DNA of 55,853 nucleotides from JAAYRQ01 sp035647235. Lineage in GTDB: Bacteria; Bacillota; Syntrophomonadia; Syntrophomonadales; Syntrophomonadaceae. Shown here one piece after another: positions 28,881-37,976 of this stretch. How positions within the stretch are numbered: position 1 is the first letter of the stretch; each line of letters begins with the position of its first letter. The stretch spans positions 1 through 55,853 of the forward strand of contig CAZEPV010000012.1 of NCBI GenBank assembly GCA_964514235.1. The letters are read 5' to 3'. Position numbers and translations under genes: made by a program. A model generated the notes under the pieces. It was given only the letters and a program-made list of their open reading frames with translations, was not told the DNA's origin and did no database searches.

Positions 28881-30266
28881 ATGGATAGAGCAGAACAAAT
28901 GGCGATAGGGACTATAACCAGTTTATTGTTTAGGTTTTCCTTACCTGCAATTGTTGGTATGTTAGTCCATGCCTTATATAATGTAGTCGATAGTATATTC
29001 GTAGGTCGTGGGGTAGGGGAACTGGCTTTAGCGGGAATTACAGTAAGTTTTCCCCTTATGATAATATTTATGGCTTTTGTCATGTTAATTGGCATGGGAG
29101 CCACTACACTTATATCCATCCGTTTAGGGGAGGATAAGGGTGCAGAAGCTGAAAAAATAATAGGGAACGCCTTAGTTTCATTTATAATTATTGGTCTTAC
29201 CATAACTACTTTGGGCTTAATATTTTTGGAACCACTTTTGATTCTATTTGGGGCCAGTGCTAATGTATTGCCATTTGCGGTAGATTATCTGAGGATAATT
29301 TTACTGGGTACTATATTAATGGCTATTGGCGTGGGGATGAATAACTTTATTCGGGCTGAGGGTAATCCTAAGACGGCTATGTATACCATGCTAATTGGGG
29401 CAGTTACCAATGTAATCCTGGACTATATATTTATTTTTATATTCCACTGGGGTATTAAAGGAGCCGCCTGGGCGACGGTCATCTCATATGCTGTTACTAG
29501 TACTTGGGTTTTATATTATTTTTTAAAGGGGAACAGCTTATTAAAAATTCGTTTCCACAACCTAAAACTTAATATAAAGATAGTATTGGGGATTATGGCA
29601 ATTGGTTTTCCCGCCTTTGCCATGCAGATAACTAGTAGTGTCCAAAACCTAATATTAAATCGTAGTCTGGTCTATTATGGCGGGGATTTAGCCTTGGCGG
29701 CTATAGGCATAATAATGAGTATTGCCACCTTACTAGTCATGCCTGTTATAGGAATTAACCAAGGGGCCCAGCCGATTATAGGTTTTAATTATGGGGCTAA
29801 ACAGCTAGGACGGGTTAAAGATACCATAAAATTAGCAATTGTTGCGGCTACTGCCATAATTACTTTTGGTTTCATAATCGTAAAGCTTTGGCCAGTCCAA
29901 CTAATTAGTTTGTTTAATACCAATCCCGAATTAATTGAACTAGGTACCCATGGTATGCTAATATTTTTTATATTTTTACCTATAGTAGGTGTTCAGATTG
30001 TGGGGGCGGGATATTTCCAAGCGGTAGGCAAACCAGTACAAGCTACTGTTTTGAGTTTGTCCCGACAAGTACTGATATTTATCCCCCTCCTACTAATTTT
30101 CCCCCGAATTTGGGGCTTGGATGGCATATGGTGGGCAGGTGCTGTATCAGATATAGGGGCCTTTACCTTAACGGGTTTATGGTTATGGTATGAAATCAGG
30201 CAGTTAGGCAAAACAGATAAAGCAGGGGACAATACAGAAAGGGAGACTGCCATTGCCAAAACATAA
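28881..30266 (+). CDS. MATE-family efflux transporter (MepA/NorM-like)
   Basis: The protein has 461 residues and twelve hydrophobic helices in two similar halves. Typical opening: FRFSLPAIVGMLVHALYNVVDSIFVGR. The second half has MPVIGINQGAQPIIGFNYGA, characteristic of the DinF/MepA branch. It would export cationic drugs or metabolites using a sodium or proton gradient. The C-terminus is a charged tail. TGGAGGAAG precedes the ATG. It is followed by a small secreted protein gene, 96 bases downstream. Confidence 0.93.
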   Translation: MDRAEQMAIGTITSLLFRFSLPAIVGMLVHALYNVVDSIFVGRGVGELALAGITVSFPLMIIFMAFVMLIGMGATTLISIRLGEDKGAEAEKIIGNALVSFIIIGLTITTLGLIFLEPLLILFGASANVLPFAVDYLRIILLGTILMAIGVGMNNFIRAEGNPKTAMYTMLIGAVTNVILDYIFIFIFHWGIKGAAWATVISYAVTSTWVLYYFLKGNSLLKIRFHNLKLNIKIVLGIMAIGFPAFAMQITSSVQNLILNRSLVYYGGDLALAAIGIIMSIATLLVMPVIGINQGAQPIIGFNYGAKQLGRVKDTIKLAIVAATAIITFGFIIVKLWPVQLISLFNTNPELIELGTHGMLIFFIFLPIVGVQIVGAGYFQAVGKPVQATVLSLSRQVLIFIPLLLIFPRIWGLDGIWWAGAVSDIGAFTLTGLWLWYEIRQLGKTDKAGDNTERETAIAKT

Positions 30267-30362
30267 GAAAAATAAATTAGAGACAGGACAGACTTTTTCA
30301 TTTATAATATAAATTAAATAATTACTGATGAGGAAAACTACTTTTAGGAAAGGAGTAGTAAA

Positions 30363-30725
30363 ATGAAGATTAACAAAAGAATAGTTAGCATTATTGTTTT
30401 GAGTATGTTTCTAATAACATTCGGTGGTATAGCCCTCGCTAATGAAATAATGACCAAGGATACGCAGCTTGGCCCAGTAGGACAGTCTCAGAACTTGAAC
30501 ATGCGTGAATGCCAAGCACCAACCTGCTTAAATGTAGTGGACCAATTAGTTAAAGAAAATAAACTCACCGTTGAGGAAGCTAATCTTATAAAAGAAGAAA
30601 TAGCGGAGGAAAGGGATAAACGCTTTGCCGAAAGGGAGGCATTTAGAACCGAAAGGGACAAAGATAGAGCAGCTAGACAAGGGTATGGCAAACACTATAT
30701 GAGAATGGGATACTGCCGAAATTAA
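30363..30725 (+). CDS. Small secreted protein with charged helical C-terminus
   Basis: The protein has 120 residues, a signal peptide (hydrophobic core about 8-24, cut near ALA) and a mature part with a Cys pair (MRECQAPTCLN). A helix-helix element LVKENKLTVEEANLIKEEI resembles the repeated unit of DUF2680-type secreted proteins. A highly charged helix and a final CRN follow. The function is unknown. The gene is closed by a clean terminator at 30741-30770 and has AAAGGAG before its ATG. Confidence 0.65.
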   Translation: MKINKRIVSIIVLSMFLITFGGIALANEIMTKDTQLGPVGQSQNLNMRECQAPTCLNVVDQLVKENKLTVEEANLIKEEIAEERDKRFAEREAFRTERDKDRAARQGYGKHYMRMGYCRN

Positions 30726-30740
30726 AAAATAATAGTTATA

Positions 30741-30772
30741 AAAAACTCTACCACAACAGGTAGAGTTTTTTG
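30741..30772 (+). terminator. Rho-independent terminator
   Basis: The 12-bp stem AAAAACTCTACC (30741-30752) with GGTAGAGTTTTT (30759-30770) continues into T and GTTATT. Confidence 0.9.
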
Positions 30773-30811
30773 TTATTAAGGGCACTACTTAGTAAATGGT
30801 TAATTTTGTGA

Positions 30812-30840
30812 TTGCTATTTTGGCCTACTCCTCTTATAAT
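30812..30840 (+). promoter_or_regulatory. Promoter upstream of the acyltransferase gene
   Basis: TTGCTA (30812-30817), a 17-base spacer and a perfect TATAAT (30835-30840) precede the acyltransferase gene. Transcripts would run straight into the hairpin at 30869-30892. Confidence 0.55.
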
Positions 30841-30868
30841 TATGCAGGATGATTAGACAAATATTTAA

Positions 30869-30894
30869 AAAACTAGATTTTATTCTAGTTTTTT
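30869..30894 (+). terminator. Leader hairpin before the acyltransferase gene
   Basis: The 9-bp stem AAAACTAGA (30869-30877) with TCTAGTTTT (30884-30892) is followed by TTCT. It lies about 25 bases after the predicted transcription start and 35 before the TTG start, so it could attenuate this gene. Confidence 0.5.
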
Positions 30895-30927
30895 CTATTA
30901 ATTCTGCATTAGTGGGGAGGGTGTTTT

Positions 30928-31518
30928 TTGTTAGCTTTTGTTTGGAAAAGATTATTTAAAATGGCAGGCTGGAAAACGGTAGGCAGACTGCCCTCAGATG
31001 TTAAGAAATATATTATTGTGGCTGCACCCCATACTAGTAATTGGGATTTTTTCTATGCTCGGGCTACTGCGTATATCCTTGACATTAAGGTAAATTATTT
31101 AATTAAAAGTGATTGGCTGGTATTTCCCCTGAGTATATTTTTCAAAATTACGGGTGCCATTGGCGTAAAGCGTAAAAAAGGTAAAAAGGGTTTAGTGGAT
31201 AAGCTGGTAGAAAAAATAAACAAGGTAGATGAATTGGCTATTATTGTGGCTCCTGAGGGTACTCGGAAGGCAGTAAATAGATGGAAAACTGGCTTTTATC
31301 ACCTAGCGGTACAAGCTGAATTGCCTATTGCCTTAGCATATTTAGACTATGCGAAAAAGGAAGCGGGCATAGGTGCTATCATCTATCCTAGTGGTAATTA
31401 TTATGGGGACATGTTTAAAATACGGGAATTTTATAAATCTATTACCCCGAAATTTCCCGAAAATTATCGGATTAATATTTTACCTGAATTTGAATTTGAT
31501 AAGATTTTAGATATTTAG
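30928..31518 (+). CDS. Lysophospholipid/glycerol-phosphate acyltransferase (PlsC-like)
   Basis: The protein has 196 residues from a TTG start with GGGGAGGG 8 bases upstream. The acyltransferase signature H-x4-D is seen as PHTSNWDFF (about residue 35), and the glycerol-phosphate-binding motif as APEGTRK (about 109). LVFPLSIFFKITGAIGVKRK is also typical of the family. It probably esterifies an acyl group to lysophosphatidic acid or a related acceptor at the inner membrane face. Length is a little short of PlsC, closer to the small YihG/AGPAT-like clostridial forms. Confidence 0.85.
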   Translation: MLAFVWKRLFKMAGWKTVGRLPSDVKKYIIVAAPHTSNWDFFYARATAYILDIKVNYLIKSDWLVFPLSIFFKITGAIGVKRKKGKKGLVDKLVEKINKVDELAIIVAPEGTRKAVNRWKTGFYHLAVQAELPIALAYLDYAKKEAGIGAIIYPSGNYYGDMFKIREFYKSITPKFPENYRINILPEFEFDKILDI

Positions 31519-31523
31519 ATAGT

Positions 31524-31563
31524 AAAAGCCTCCCATTCTGTATATATAGAATAGGAGGCTTTT
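31524..31563. terminator. Bidirectional terminator
   Basis: AAAAGCCTCC (31524-31533) pairs with GGAGGCTTTT (31554-31563), with a further ATTCT/AGAAT pairing inside. It lies between the convergent acyltransferase and acyl-CoA ligase genes. Confidence 0.85.
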
Positions 31564-31574
31564 GCAATTCAACT

Positions 31575-33212
31575 CTAATTTTGTTCCCGACGGGATGCCT
31601 CTAATTCCCGTAAGGCTCTGTGGTCAACTTTCTGCATATTTGTCCGGGGTATATCTTCTAAAAACTCAATATATCTAGGAACCTTATAGGCGGCTAAAGA
31701 CTCGCGGCAAAAATCAATAACTTCTTTTTCAGTCATGGTTTCACCTGCTCTTAGAACTACGAATGATTTAATTGATTCACCTCGAATATCATCAGGAACT
31801 CCTATGGTACCAGCATCCAATATTTTTGGATGGGTATATAAGACTTCATCAATATCGCGAGGATATACATTAAAGCCGCTAGAAATAATCATATCCTTGG
31901 TACGCCCTACTATGAATACATAGTAATCCTCATCGACATAGGCTATATCCCCAGTATGGAACCAACCATCTTTTATAGCGTTAGCAGTTTCCTCGGGGTT
32001 ATTCCAGTATTCTTTAATGATCAGAGGGCCCTTTAATAGTAATTCTCCAGGTTCTCCAATGGGCATTTCTTTGGTCCTAGTTTCCACATCAACTATCTTT
32101 ATATCATTATCGGGGAAAAGTATGCCTACACTACCAGGCTTACGTTTACCTTTGGGATTGACCATAATTCCGTTGGTTGTTTCCGAGCCCCCGAAACCTT
32201 CGATTATTGTAGAGCCAGTTACTTCTTCAAAGTATTTCATGGCTTCAACTGGGAGAGGTGCAGAACCCGACAAAAGGAATTGAATCGAGCTGGCCTTGGA
32301 ATTGGGCAATTCTGGATGCTGGTTTAGCATCTGAATTAGGGCTGGTACGGCTGGCCAATAGGTAGGTAAATGCTGATTAATTGCTTTTAGGACATTATCG
32401 GGAGTAACTTCGGGAACTAAGATCATGGTTCCGCCAGAGGCTAGGTTACAATTAATTTGCATATTAAAGCCATAAATATGGTATAAAGGAACCGTACATA
32501 AGGTTCTGAGTTCTTCAGGTGGGAAAAAGGCCCGAGCCCATTCTATGAAAACAGTATAAAAGGCTACAAAGTTAGCATTGGTTAAACGGCAACCTTTAGG
32601 GACTCCGGTTGTACCACCCGTATATTGCAATATTACCGTATCTTCATTATCAAGGTGTATTTGGGGTTCTAAATCACTGCTAGTTTCTAGTAGAGTTTTG
32701 TAATCATAAATATTATCAGCCTTTTCGATTTCCACTTCTTTGCTCGGAATTTGCAGGACGATCAATTTTTTAAGGTCGGTTTTGCCCGAACTCATTATAT
32801 TAAGTACCTTGGGGGCGAAAGGGCCTAAAACTATTACTGTTTCAGCTCCGCTATCGGAAAATTGATAGGTTAATTCTGATTCAGTATAAAGAGGATTAAG
32901 TGCAACTTGTATAGCCCCCGTTTTCATTATGGCATGTGCACATATAATAAATTCAGGGATATTAGGTAGGACTAAGGACACTCTGTCCTCTTTTTTAATT
33001 CCTAATTCAAGGAGGGCATTAGCCAGTTTTTTTGCTAAGTAATTAGTTTCTTGGTAAGTGAACACTTGATCATTGCATAATATGTAGGGATGATCAGGTT
33101 TTACCCTTACCCACTTGATAAATTCATCTTTCATGGTGGTTTTCGGATAGTAACATGTAGAAGGTACTCCTGGATCATACCATTTGTGCCATGGTCTAAC
33201 AAAGGTCATCAT
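31575..33212 (-). CDS. Long/medium-chain acyl-CoA ligase (AMP-forming)
   Basis: I start at 33212 (ATAAGGAGTGGGTA before ATG), giving 545 residues. The adenylation signatures are clear: YTGGTTGVPKG (AMP-binding P-loop), GFGGSETTNG, GWFHTGDIAYVDEDYY and DMIISSGFNVYPRDIDEV. The final lysine motif is NMQKVDHRAL. It activates a carboxylic acid to its CoA thioester with ATP. The neighbourhood (crotonase, FAD oxidoreductases, acyl-CoA dehydrogenase) points to fatty or related carboxylic acids, but chain length cannot be read. It is divergent from the oxidoreductase operon at 33444. Confidence 0.92.
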   Translation of the reverse strand: MMTFVRPWHKWYDPGVPSTCYYPKTTMKDEFIKWVRVKPDHPYILCNDQVFTYQETNYLAKKLANALLELGIKKEDRVSLVLPNIPEFIICAHAIMKTGAIQVALNPLYTESELTYQFSDSGAETVIVLGPFAPKVLNIMSSGKTDLKKLIVLQIPSKEVEIEKADNIYDYKTLLETSSDLEPQIHLDNEDTVILQYTGGTTGVPKGCRLTNANFVAFYTVFIEWARAFFPPEELRTLCTVPLYHIYGFNMQINCNLASGGTMILVPEVTPDNVLKAINQHLPTYWPAVPALIQMLNQHPELPNSKASSIQFLLSGSAPLPVEAMKYFEEVTGSTIIEGFGGSETTNGIMVNPKGKRKPGSVGILFPDNDIKIVDVETRTKEMPIGEPGELLLKGPLIIKEYWNNPEETANAIKDGWFHTGDIAYVDEDYYVFIVGRTKDMIISSGFNVYPRDIDEVLYTHPKILDAGTIGVPDDIRGESIKSFVVLRAGETMTEKEVIDFCRESLAAYKVPRYIEFLEDIPRTNMQKVDHRALRELEASRREQN

Positions 33213-33335
33213 TACCCACTCCTTATAAATTATTTCCATGTCATTAATTGATCCATATAGCTTTTTTACAACTATTAGGGATAAAAAAACCTAGGAAAAG
33301 TATGGTGAAGTATAGATATGTTTACCAAAATACTT

Positions 33336-33391
33336 ATCAATTATTATCTTTTGCTTAATAGGATTAATTATGCCCGAAATCAATAATAATC
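33336..33391. promoter_or_regulatory. Direct-repeat pair in a divergent promoter region
   Basis: ATCAATTATTATC (33336-33348) and ATCAATAATAATC (33379-33391) are 11/13 identical, with starts 43 bases apart, in the spacer between the acyl-CoA ligase and the FAD oxidoreductase genes. It is a possible shared operator; AT-richness makes chance possible. Confidence 0.3.
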
Positions 33392-33443
33392 ATGCTATAT
33401 TAATAATAAGTTTAAATTATATTTCAGTAAAGGGGGCAAAATA

Positions 33444-34949
33444 ATGGGTAACTATGATGTAGTAGTTATAGGAGCAGGTAATGGCGGTTTAACTGCAGCT
33501 GCATCCCTAGCCCAAAAGGGGATCAAAGTCTTACTAGTAGAAAAACATAATATCCCTGGGGGGTGTGCCACTAGTTTTTACCGAGGAAGATTTGAATTTG
33601 AGGTAGCCCTACACCAATTAAGCGGTTTGGGAACCCCGGAAAAACCAGGACCGCTACGGGGTATTTTGGGAAATCTAGGGGTTGTCGATGAATTAGAATG
33701 GGTCGAAATGGAGAATCTTTATCGAGTGGTAATACCTAATAAATTAGATATTACTTTACCAGCTGATAAGGAAAAGTTGATTGAAGTTCTGGAAGGTGAG
33801 TTTCCTGAAGAAAAAGTAGGTATAAATAAATACATTGATTTACTATATGGATTTTTTGAACAAGTAATACAAGCTTTTATCTTGAAAGACCCCGAAGTAT
33901 CTAAGGAAAAATACCCCCTTTATTTTGACTATGCCTACAAGTCTACCGAAAAAGTCTTAGATGAATGTTTCACTAATCCTCTCATTAAATTAGCCTTAAG
34001 TCCTTATTGGTCGTATATGGGGGTGCCTACCCGCCATTTGGCCTTTGTCGATTATGCTGCCTTGATGTATTCCTATCTGGAATGGAAACCTTTTCACATA
34101 AAGGGTGGCTCACAAGCCCTATCTAATGCCTTAGTAAAAAAGATATTAGATAATGGTGGTGAAGTCAGGTTTAATTGTGCAGCCGAGGAAATAGTAGTAG
34201 ATGAAGGGGAAGTAAGAGCTGTCAGAACTTCTTGGGGTGACTACCTTCCTACTAATTACGTAGTATCCAATGTCTCCTCAATCATGACCTACACAGAACT
34301 TATAGAGGCTGAACTAGTACCTGAAAAACAGTTTGACATCCTAAAAGGTAGTACGATAGGGGTTTCTGCTGTAACTATGTTTATTGGCTTAGATTGCACA
34401 GCCGATAAATTGGGTATAAGGGAAAATACTAATTTTTTCTATACTACTGAAAATCCCGATGAACAAGATAGCACAATTAGGATAGTAAATGCGGAAAAGG
34501 ACCCTTTTATCCTGAGTTGTTATAATGTTTCTGACCCTGAGGCATCTCCCGCAGGTACTACCCAAGTAGCTATAGTTACTCTGGTTTATGCACAACCCTG
34601 GTTGGAAGTGCCAGCCCATGAATATCAGGCTACTAAATTTGCTTGTGCTGAGCAGCTTTTAGCAAGGATTGAAAGCCATTATCCAGGATTTAGGGAGCAT
34701 ATTGAGGAAATAGAGGTGGCCACACCTATAACCCATATGCGGTATTTAGGTAGTCCAGGTGGAGCTTTTTATGGTTTTGACCAATACCCCAAAGATTCTA
34801 ATATGTTTATTCCCCCTAAATCACCGATTAAGGGCCTATATACAGCTGGAGCATGGGCAGGTGCAGGTGGTTTTCAGCCATCTTTGACTTCAGGTATATC
34901 AGCAGCTAGGGCTATAATTAGAAACATGAAAAAACAGGGGGTGAAATAA
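33444..34949 (+). CDS. CrtI/retinol-saturase-like FAD-dependent oxidoreductase
   Basis: The protein has 501 residues. The N-terminal FAD site is VVIGAGNGGLTAAASLAQKG with the acidic VLLVEKHNIPGGCATSF. The C-terminal FAD motif is GLYTAGAWAGAGGFQPSL-like. The layout is that of phytoene desaturases, retinol saturases and polyenoic fatty acid isomerases. It would reduce, oxidise or isomerise a C=C bond of a hydrophobic substrate. Its stop overlaps the ATG of a reductase (TAATG at 34947), so the two are translationally coupled. This suggests the reductase passes electrons to it. AAAGGGGGC precedes the ATG. Carotenoid genes are not nearby, while acyl-CoA genes are. Confidence 0.85.
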   Translation: MGNYDVVVIGAGNGGLTAAASLAQKGIKVLLVEKHNIPGGCATSFYRGRFEFEVALHQLSGLGTPEKPGPLRGILGNLGVVDELEWVEMENLYRVVIPNKLDITLPADKEKLIEVLEGEFPEEKVGINKYIDLLYGFFEQVIQAFILKDPEVSKEKYPLYFDYAYKSTEKVLDECFTNPLIKLALSPYWSYMGVPTRHLAFVDYAALMYSYLEWKPFHIKGGSQALSNALVKKILDNGGEVRFNCAAEEIVVDEGEVRAVRTSWGDYLPTNYVVSNVSSIMTYTELIEAELVPEKQFDILKGSTIGVSAVTMFIGLDCTADKLGIRENTNFFYTTENPDEQDSTIRIVNAEKDPFILSCYNVSDPEASPAGTTQVAIVTLVYAQPWLEVPAHEYQATKFACAEQLLARIESHYPGFREHIEEIEVATPITHMRYLGSPGGAFYGFDQYPKDSNMFIPPKSPIKGLYTAGAWAGAGGFQPSLTSGISAARAIIRNMKKQGVK

Positions 34950-36118
34950 TGACTAGGAAAGATTTTAGATTAGATATTAAGGGTTATACCGATATCTTGC
35001 AAGAAATTGAAGTTTGTCGTAAATATGGGGAAGATTATCGCCTTTTAAAAGGAAGATGGATGGAGTATGTTGATTATATACATCCCAGTCTACTTGAATT
35101 AAAGGTGGCTGACATAATCCAAGAAACAGCTAAAACCCAAACATTAAGGCTTATAGCTGCATCTAGCCATTTACCGCCTTTTCAAGCGGGGCAATACATA
35201 AATGTATTGGTCAATATAGATGGGGTTAGGACTAGTCGTCCCTATAGTATTTCCTCTTCCCCAAGTCAGACTGCTTATTACGACATTACCGTAGGGCGGA
35301 CAAAGGAAGGCTTTGTATCTGATTACTTATTAGATAAGGTTAAAGAAGGACATATATTGGAGGCCAGTTCACCAACAGGTACTTTTTACTACAATCCCTT
35401 ATTTCATGGCAATGATCTAGTCTTTATTGCAGGTGGTACTGGTATTACACCTTTTATGAGTATGATCAGGGAGGTAACAGATAAAGGAATAGACCGTAAT
35501 ATTCAGCTGCTCTACGGAAGTAATACAGTGGAGGGCGCTATATTTCACGATGAATTAATCGAGAAGGCTAGTAAATATAATAATTTTAAATACAACTTAG
35601 TGATTGCGGATATGTCCTCAGATTATACTGGTTTAAAGGGTTTAATTGATGCCCAGTTAATTGAGGGAAATGTAAATAATATCAAAGGGAAAACTTTTTA
35701 TATTTGTGGTCCTCGGGCTATGTATGAATTTTGCTTGCCCGAACTAGAAAAGTTGGGGATACCTAAAAAGAGGATTAGACAAGAAGTTTTTAGCCAGGCA
35801 GATAAGGTGACCCAACTTCCTGGCTGGCCGAAAAATATTACCACAAATCATGTATTTACTGTAAATATAAAAGGTGGCAGAACTGCCGAGCAGACTATTA
35901 CTGCTCAAGCTGGGGAACCCTTAGTAATAGCTTTAGAACGTAATGGCATAGAAGTTCCGACTAGTTGTCGTTCAGGCGCATGTAGTCTATGTCGGGTAAA
36001 AGTACTAAATGGTGATGTTTTTGAGAGCTCTAACCAGGTCAGAAAATCTGACCGTGATACGGGATACATCCATGCCTGTTCTGCTTACCCGCTTAGTGAT
36101 TTAGAAGTTTTGCTATAA
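34949..36118 (+). CDS. FAD/NAD(P)-binding reductase with C-terminal [2Fe-2S] ferredoxin domain
   Basis: The protein has 389 residues. About 50 extra residues at the N-terminus precede the flavin domain (RPYSISSSP, FAD-binding). The nucleotide domain has FIAGGTGITPFMSMIRE and YICGPRAMYEF. A plant-type ferredoxin ends the protein: C-x4-C-x2-C in CRSGACSLC and a last Cys in IHACSAYP. This is the phenol hydroxylase/benzoate reductase (class IA-like) reductase plan with the ferredoxin at the end. It overlaps the preceding oxidoreductase by one base and is followed by the crotonase after 21 bases. It probably feeds electrons from NAD(P)H to the partner flavoprotein; the oxygenase partner usual for this family is absent. 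Confidence 0.88.
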   Translation: MTRKDFRLDIKGYTDILQEIEVCRKYGEDYRLLKGRWMEYVDYIHPSLLELKVADIIQETAKTQTLRLIAASSHLPPFQAGQYINVLVNIDGVRTSRPYSISSSPSQTAYYDITVGRTKEGFVSDYLLDKVKEGHILEASSPTGTFYYNPLFHGNDLVFIAGGTGITPFMSMIREVTDKGIDRNIQLLYGSNTVEGAIFHDELIEKASKYNNFKYNLVIADMSSDYTGLKGLIDAQLIEGNVNNIKGKTFYICGPRAMYEFCLPELEKLGIPKKRIRQEVFSQADKVTQLPGWPKNITTNHVFTVNIKGGRTAEQTITAQAGEPLVIALERNGIEVPTSCRSGACSLCRVKVLNGDVFESSNQVRKSDRDTGYIHACSAYPLSDLEVLL

Positions 36119-36139
36119 ATTTTAATTGGGGGTAATAAA

Positions 36140-36922
36140 ATGTCCAAATATGAAAATCTATTATTATCTAAAGAAGGCCGAGTAGCAATTTTGACTCTGA
36201 ATCGTCCAGAACAGTTAAATACTGTTGGCCCAGAAGTATGGAAAGAGTTAGAAATGGCTGCAGATGAACTAGAGGAAATGGAGGATTTAGGTGCAGTAAT
36301 TATCAACGGGGCAGGTGATCATTTTACAGCAGGCATTGATTTAAATACTTTGGAACTTTTCAATTCTAGTTTCGTAATGAAAAATATTGCTTGGGCGCAA
36401 TCGGTTTATAGCAGATGGGAAAACTTCCCCCTACCTGTAATAGCCGCGGTGCAAGGGGTATGTTATGGTTCGGGAGTTGAATTAATCTTAGCTTGCGACA
36501 TTAGGATAGCAGCAGATGATTTAAGATTATCAATCCCCGAAGTACATTTCGGCTTAGCCCCAGATATGGGAGGGACCACACGTTTGCCTAAACTTATTGG
36601 CCCTGGGCAAGCCAAGCGTTTGATTTATGCTTGTGATGAAATAGATGCTGATGAAGCAGCTAGAATAGGGCTGGTAGAAATAGTCGTAGAGAAAGAAAAG
36701 TTAATGGATGAAGCAATGAAACTAGCTAAAAGGATTGCAGCCCAACCACCTATTGCTATAAAAATGGCCAAGAAAGGTATAAATAATGCTATGGATAGCA
36801 GTGTAGCCGCAAGCCTGCTATTTGAACAGGCCCAAACTATATATTGTTGTGGTACCGAAGATCAAAATGAAGCTATAAAAGCTTTCTTTGAAAAGAGGAA
36901 ACCTGTTTTTAAATCGAAGTAG
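36140..36922 (+). CDS. Crotonase-family enzyme, dienoyl-CoA-isomerase-like
   Basis: The protein has 260 residues. The crotonase fold shows the oxyanion-hole segment DHFTAGIDL and CYGSGVELILACDIRIA. Acidic residues E114, E134 (IPEVHFG) and D142 (APDMGGTTRLP) are spaced 20 and 8 apart. This reproduces the Asp/Glu/Asp arrangement of delta3,5-delta2,4-dienoyl-CoA isomerase better than ordinary hydratase, where a Gly usually stands at the last position. It would act on CoA esters made by the ligase encoded on the other strand. It is the last gene of the oxidoreductase operon, with a terminator at 36966-37026. Hydratase activity remains possible. Confidence 0.85.
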   Translation: MSKYENLLLSKEGRVAILTLNRPEQLNTVGPEVWKELEMAADELEEMEDLGAVIINGAGDHFTAGIDLNTLELFNSSFVMKNIAWAQSVYSRWENFPLPVIAAVQGVCYGSGVELILACDIRIAADDLRLSIPEVHFGLAPDMGGTTRLPKLIGPGQAKRLIYACDEIDADEAARIGLVEIVVEKEKLMDEAMKLAKRIAAQPPIAIKMAKKGINNAMDSSVAASLLFEQAQTIYCCGTEDQNEAIKAFFEKRKPVFKSK

Positions 36923-36965
36923 GCCAGCTTTCATAGTTTCCTAATAATGTGGACGAATGTATATG

Positions 36966-37026
36966 ATACCTCTAAGTAGACAGTCTAACTAATTGAAGGT
37001 AGTTCAACTACTTGGAGGTATTTTTT
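36966..37026 (+). terminator. Terminator of the oxidoreductase/crotonase operon
   Basis: ATACCTCTAAGTAG (36966-36979) pairs with CTACTTGGAGGTAT (37008-37021) with one T-G wobble, then TTTTT. The loop of 28 bases is long. Confidence 0.85.
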
Positions 37027-37074
37027 ATGGGAAAAAACCAAGGTATAGTAGGAAAAAGAATTAGGCTATACTTT

Positions 37075-37941
37075 CTAAATTATGCCTATACCTATAGCAC
37101 CTGGGCCAGAATGGGAACCTACAACAGCCCCTACGCTACTCTCGTATATGGTACCATGGTAATTTAATTTTTCCCGTAATTGCTTGATGAGTATTTCGGC
37201 ATCTTCTGGACATAGAGCATGTTGAACACAAATGATTTTTTCTTCAATATTTTGGACTCTTTTGCCTGCCTCATCGACTAAGGAACATAAGGCCTTGGTC
37301 CTGGAGCGCACAGCTTTAATGGGGTGAACCACCCCATTGACAAATTCGCATACTGGTTTAATATTAACCAGCTTACCTAGGAAGGCAACCGCACCACCTA
37401 TTCTGCCTCCTGCCTGCATATATGTAAGTTCCCTTACCGAAAAAAGTGATACAATTTGAGGCAATAATTCTTGAACCCTTTTAATTATCTCTAAGGCACT
37501 TAATTCCCCCTCTTCTATCAGTTTGGCTATTTTTATTTCTAAAGCAGCTTGGCCACCTGCACAAGTCTGGGAATCTAGAATGTGTATATTAACTTCTGGA
37601 AACAAGTTTTTAAATTCTTGGGCTGCCAGGGTAGCAGTTTCAATACTTGCCGAAAGGGGCTGGGCGATGGTAGTAACTATGAAGTCTAGGCAACCTTCTT
37701 TATATTTTTTTTCAAAAGCACTAATCCATTCGCTTATGTTGGGGGTGGAAGTTTTGGGAATTAAAGTGGGTTTATTTTTCATCCGTTTATAAAATTCTGT
37801 ACTACAAATGGAGATATTTTCTTTGAATGTTTCCCCTCCAAAATTTATATGGAAAGAAACTTCACTAATATGATATTTTTTTAATAAGTTACGGGGTAGA
37901 CTACCTGCAGAATCCACCACCAAAGCTATCTTGCCCGACAT
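37075..37941 (-). CDS. DegV family fatty-acid-binding protein
   Basis: The protein has 288 residues, the normal length. ALVVDSAGSLP opens the first domain. The fatty-acid carboxylate-binding region is represented by KTSTPNISEW, HILDSQTCAGGQ, and RELTYMQAGGRIG with NIKPVCEFVNG. DegV/FakB proteins bind fatty acids and, in FakB, present them for phosphorylation. No FakA kinase is seen here. Its position next to acyl-CoA metabolism fits a fatty-acid role. It is divergent from the phosphodiester glycosidase gene, with a strong dyad in the spacer. Confidence 0.93.
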   Translation of the reverse strand: MSGKIALVVDSAGSLPRNLLKKYHISEVSFHINFGGETFKENISICSTEFYKRMKNKPTLIPKTSTPNISEWISAFEKKYKEGCLDFIVTTIAQPLSASIETATLAAQEFKNLFPEVNIHILDSQTCAGGQAALEIKIAKLIEEGELSALEIIKRVQELLPQIVSLFSVRELTYMQAGGRIGGAVAFLGKLVNIKPVCEFVNGVVHPIKAVRSRTKALCSLVDEAGKRVQNIEEKIICVQHALCPEDAEILIKQLREKLNYHGTIYESSVGAVVGSHSGPGAIGIGII

Positions 37942-37976
37942 AAAATCGCCTCCTATTAAATAATAAGCCTTTACAA

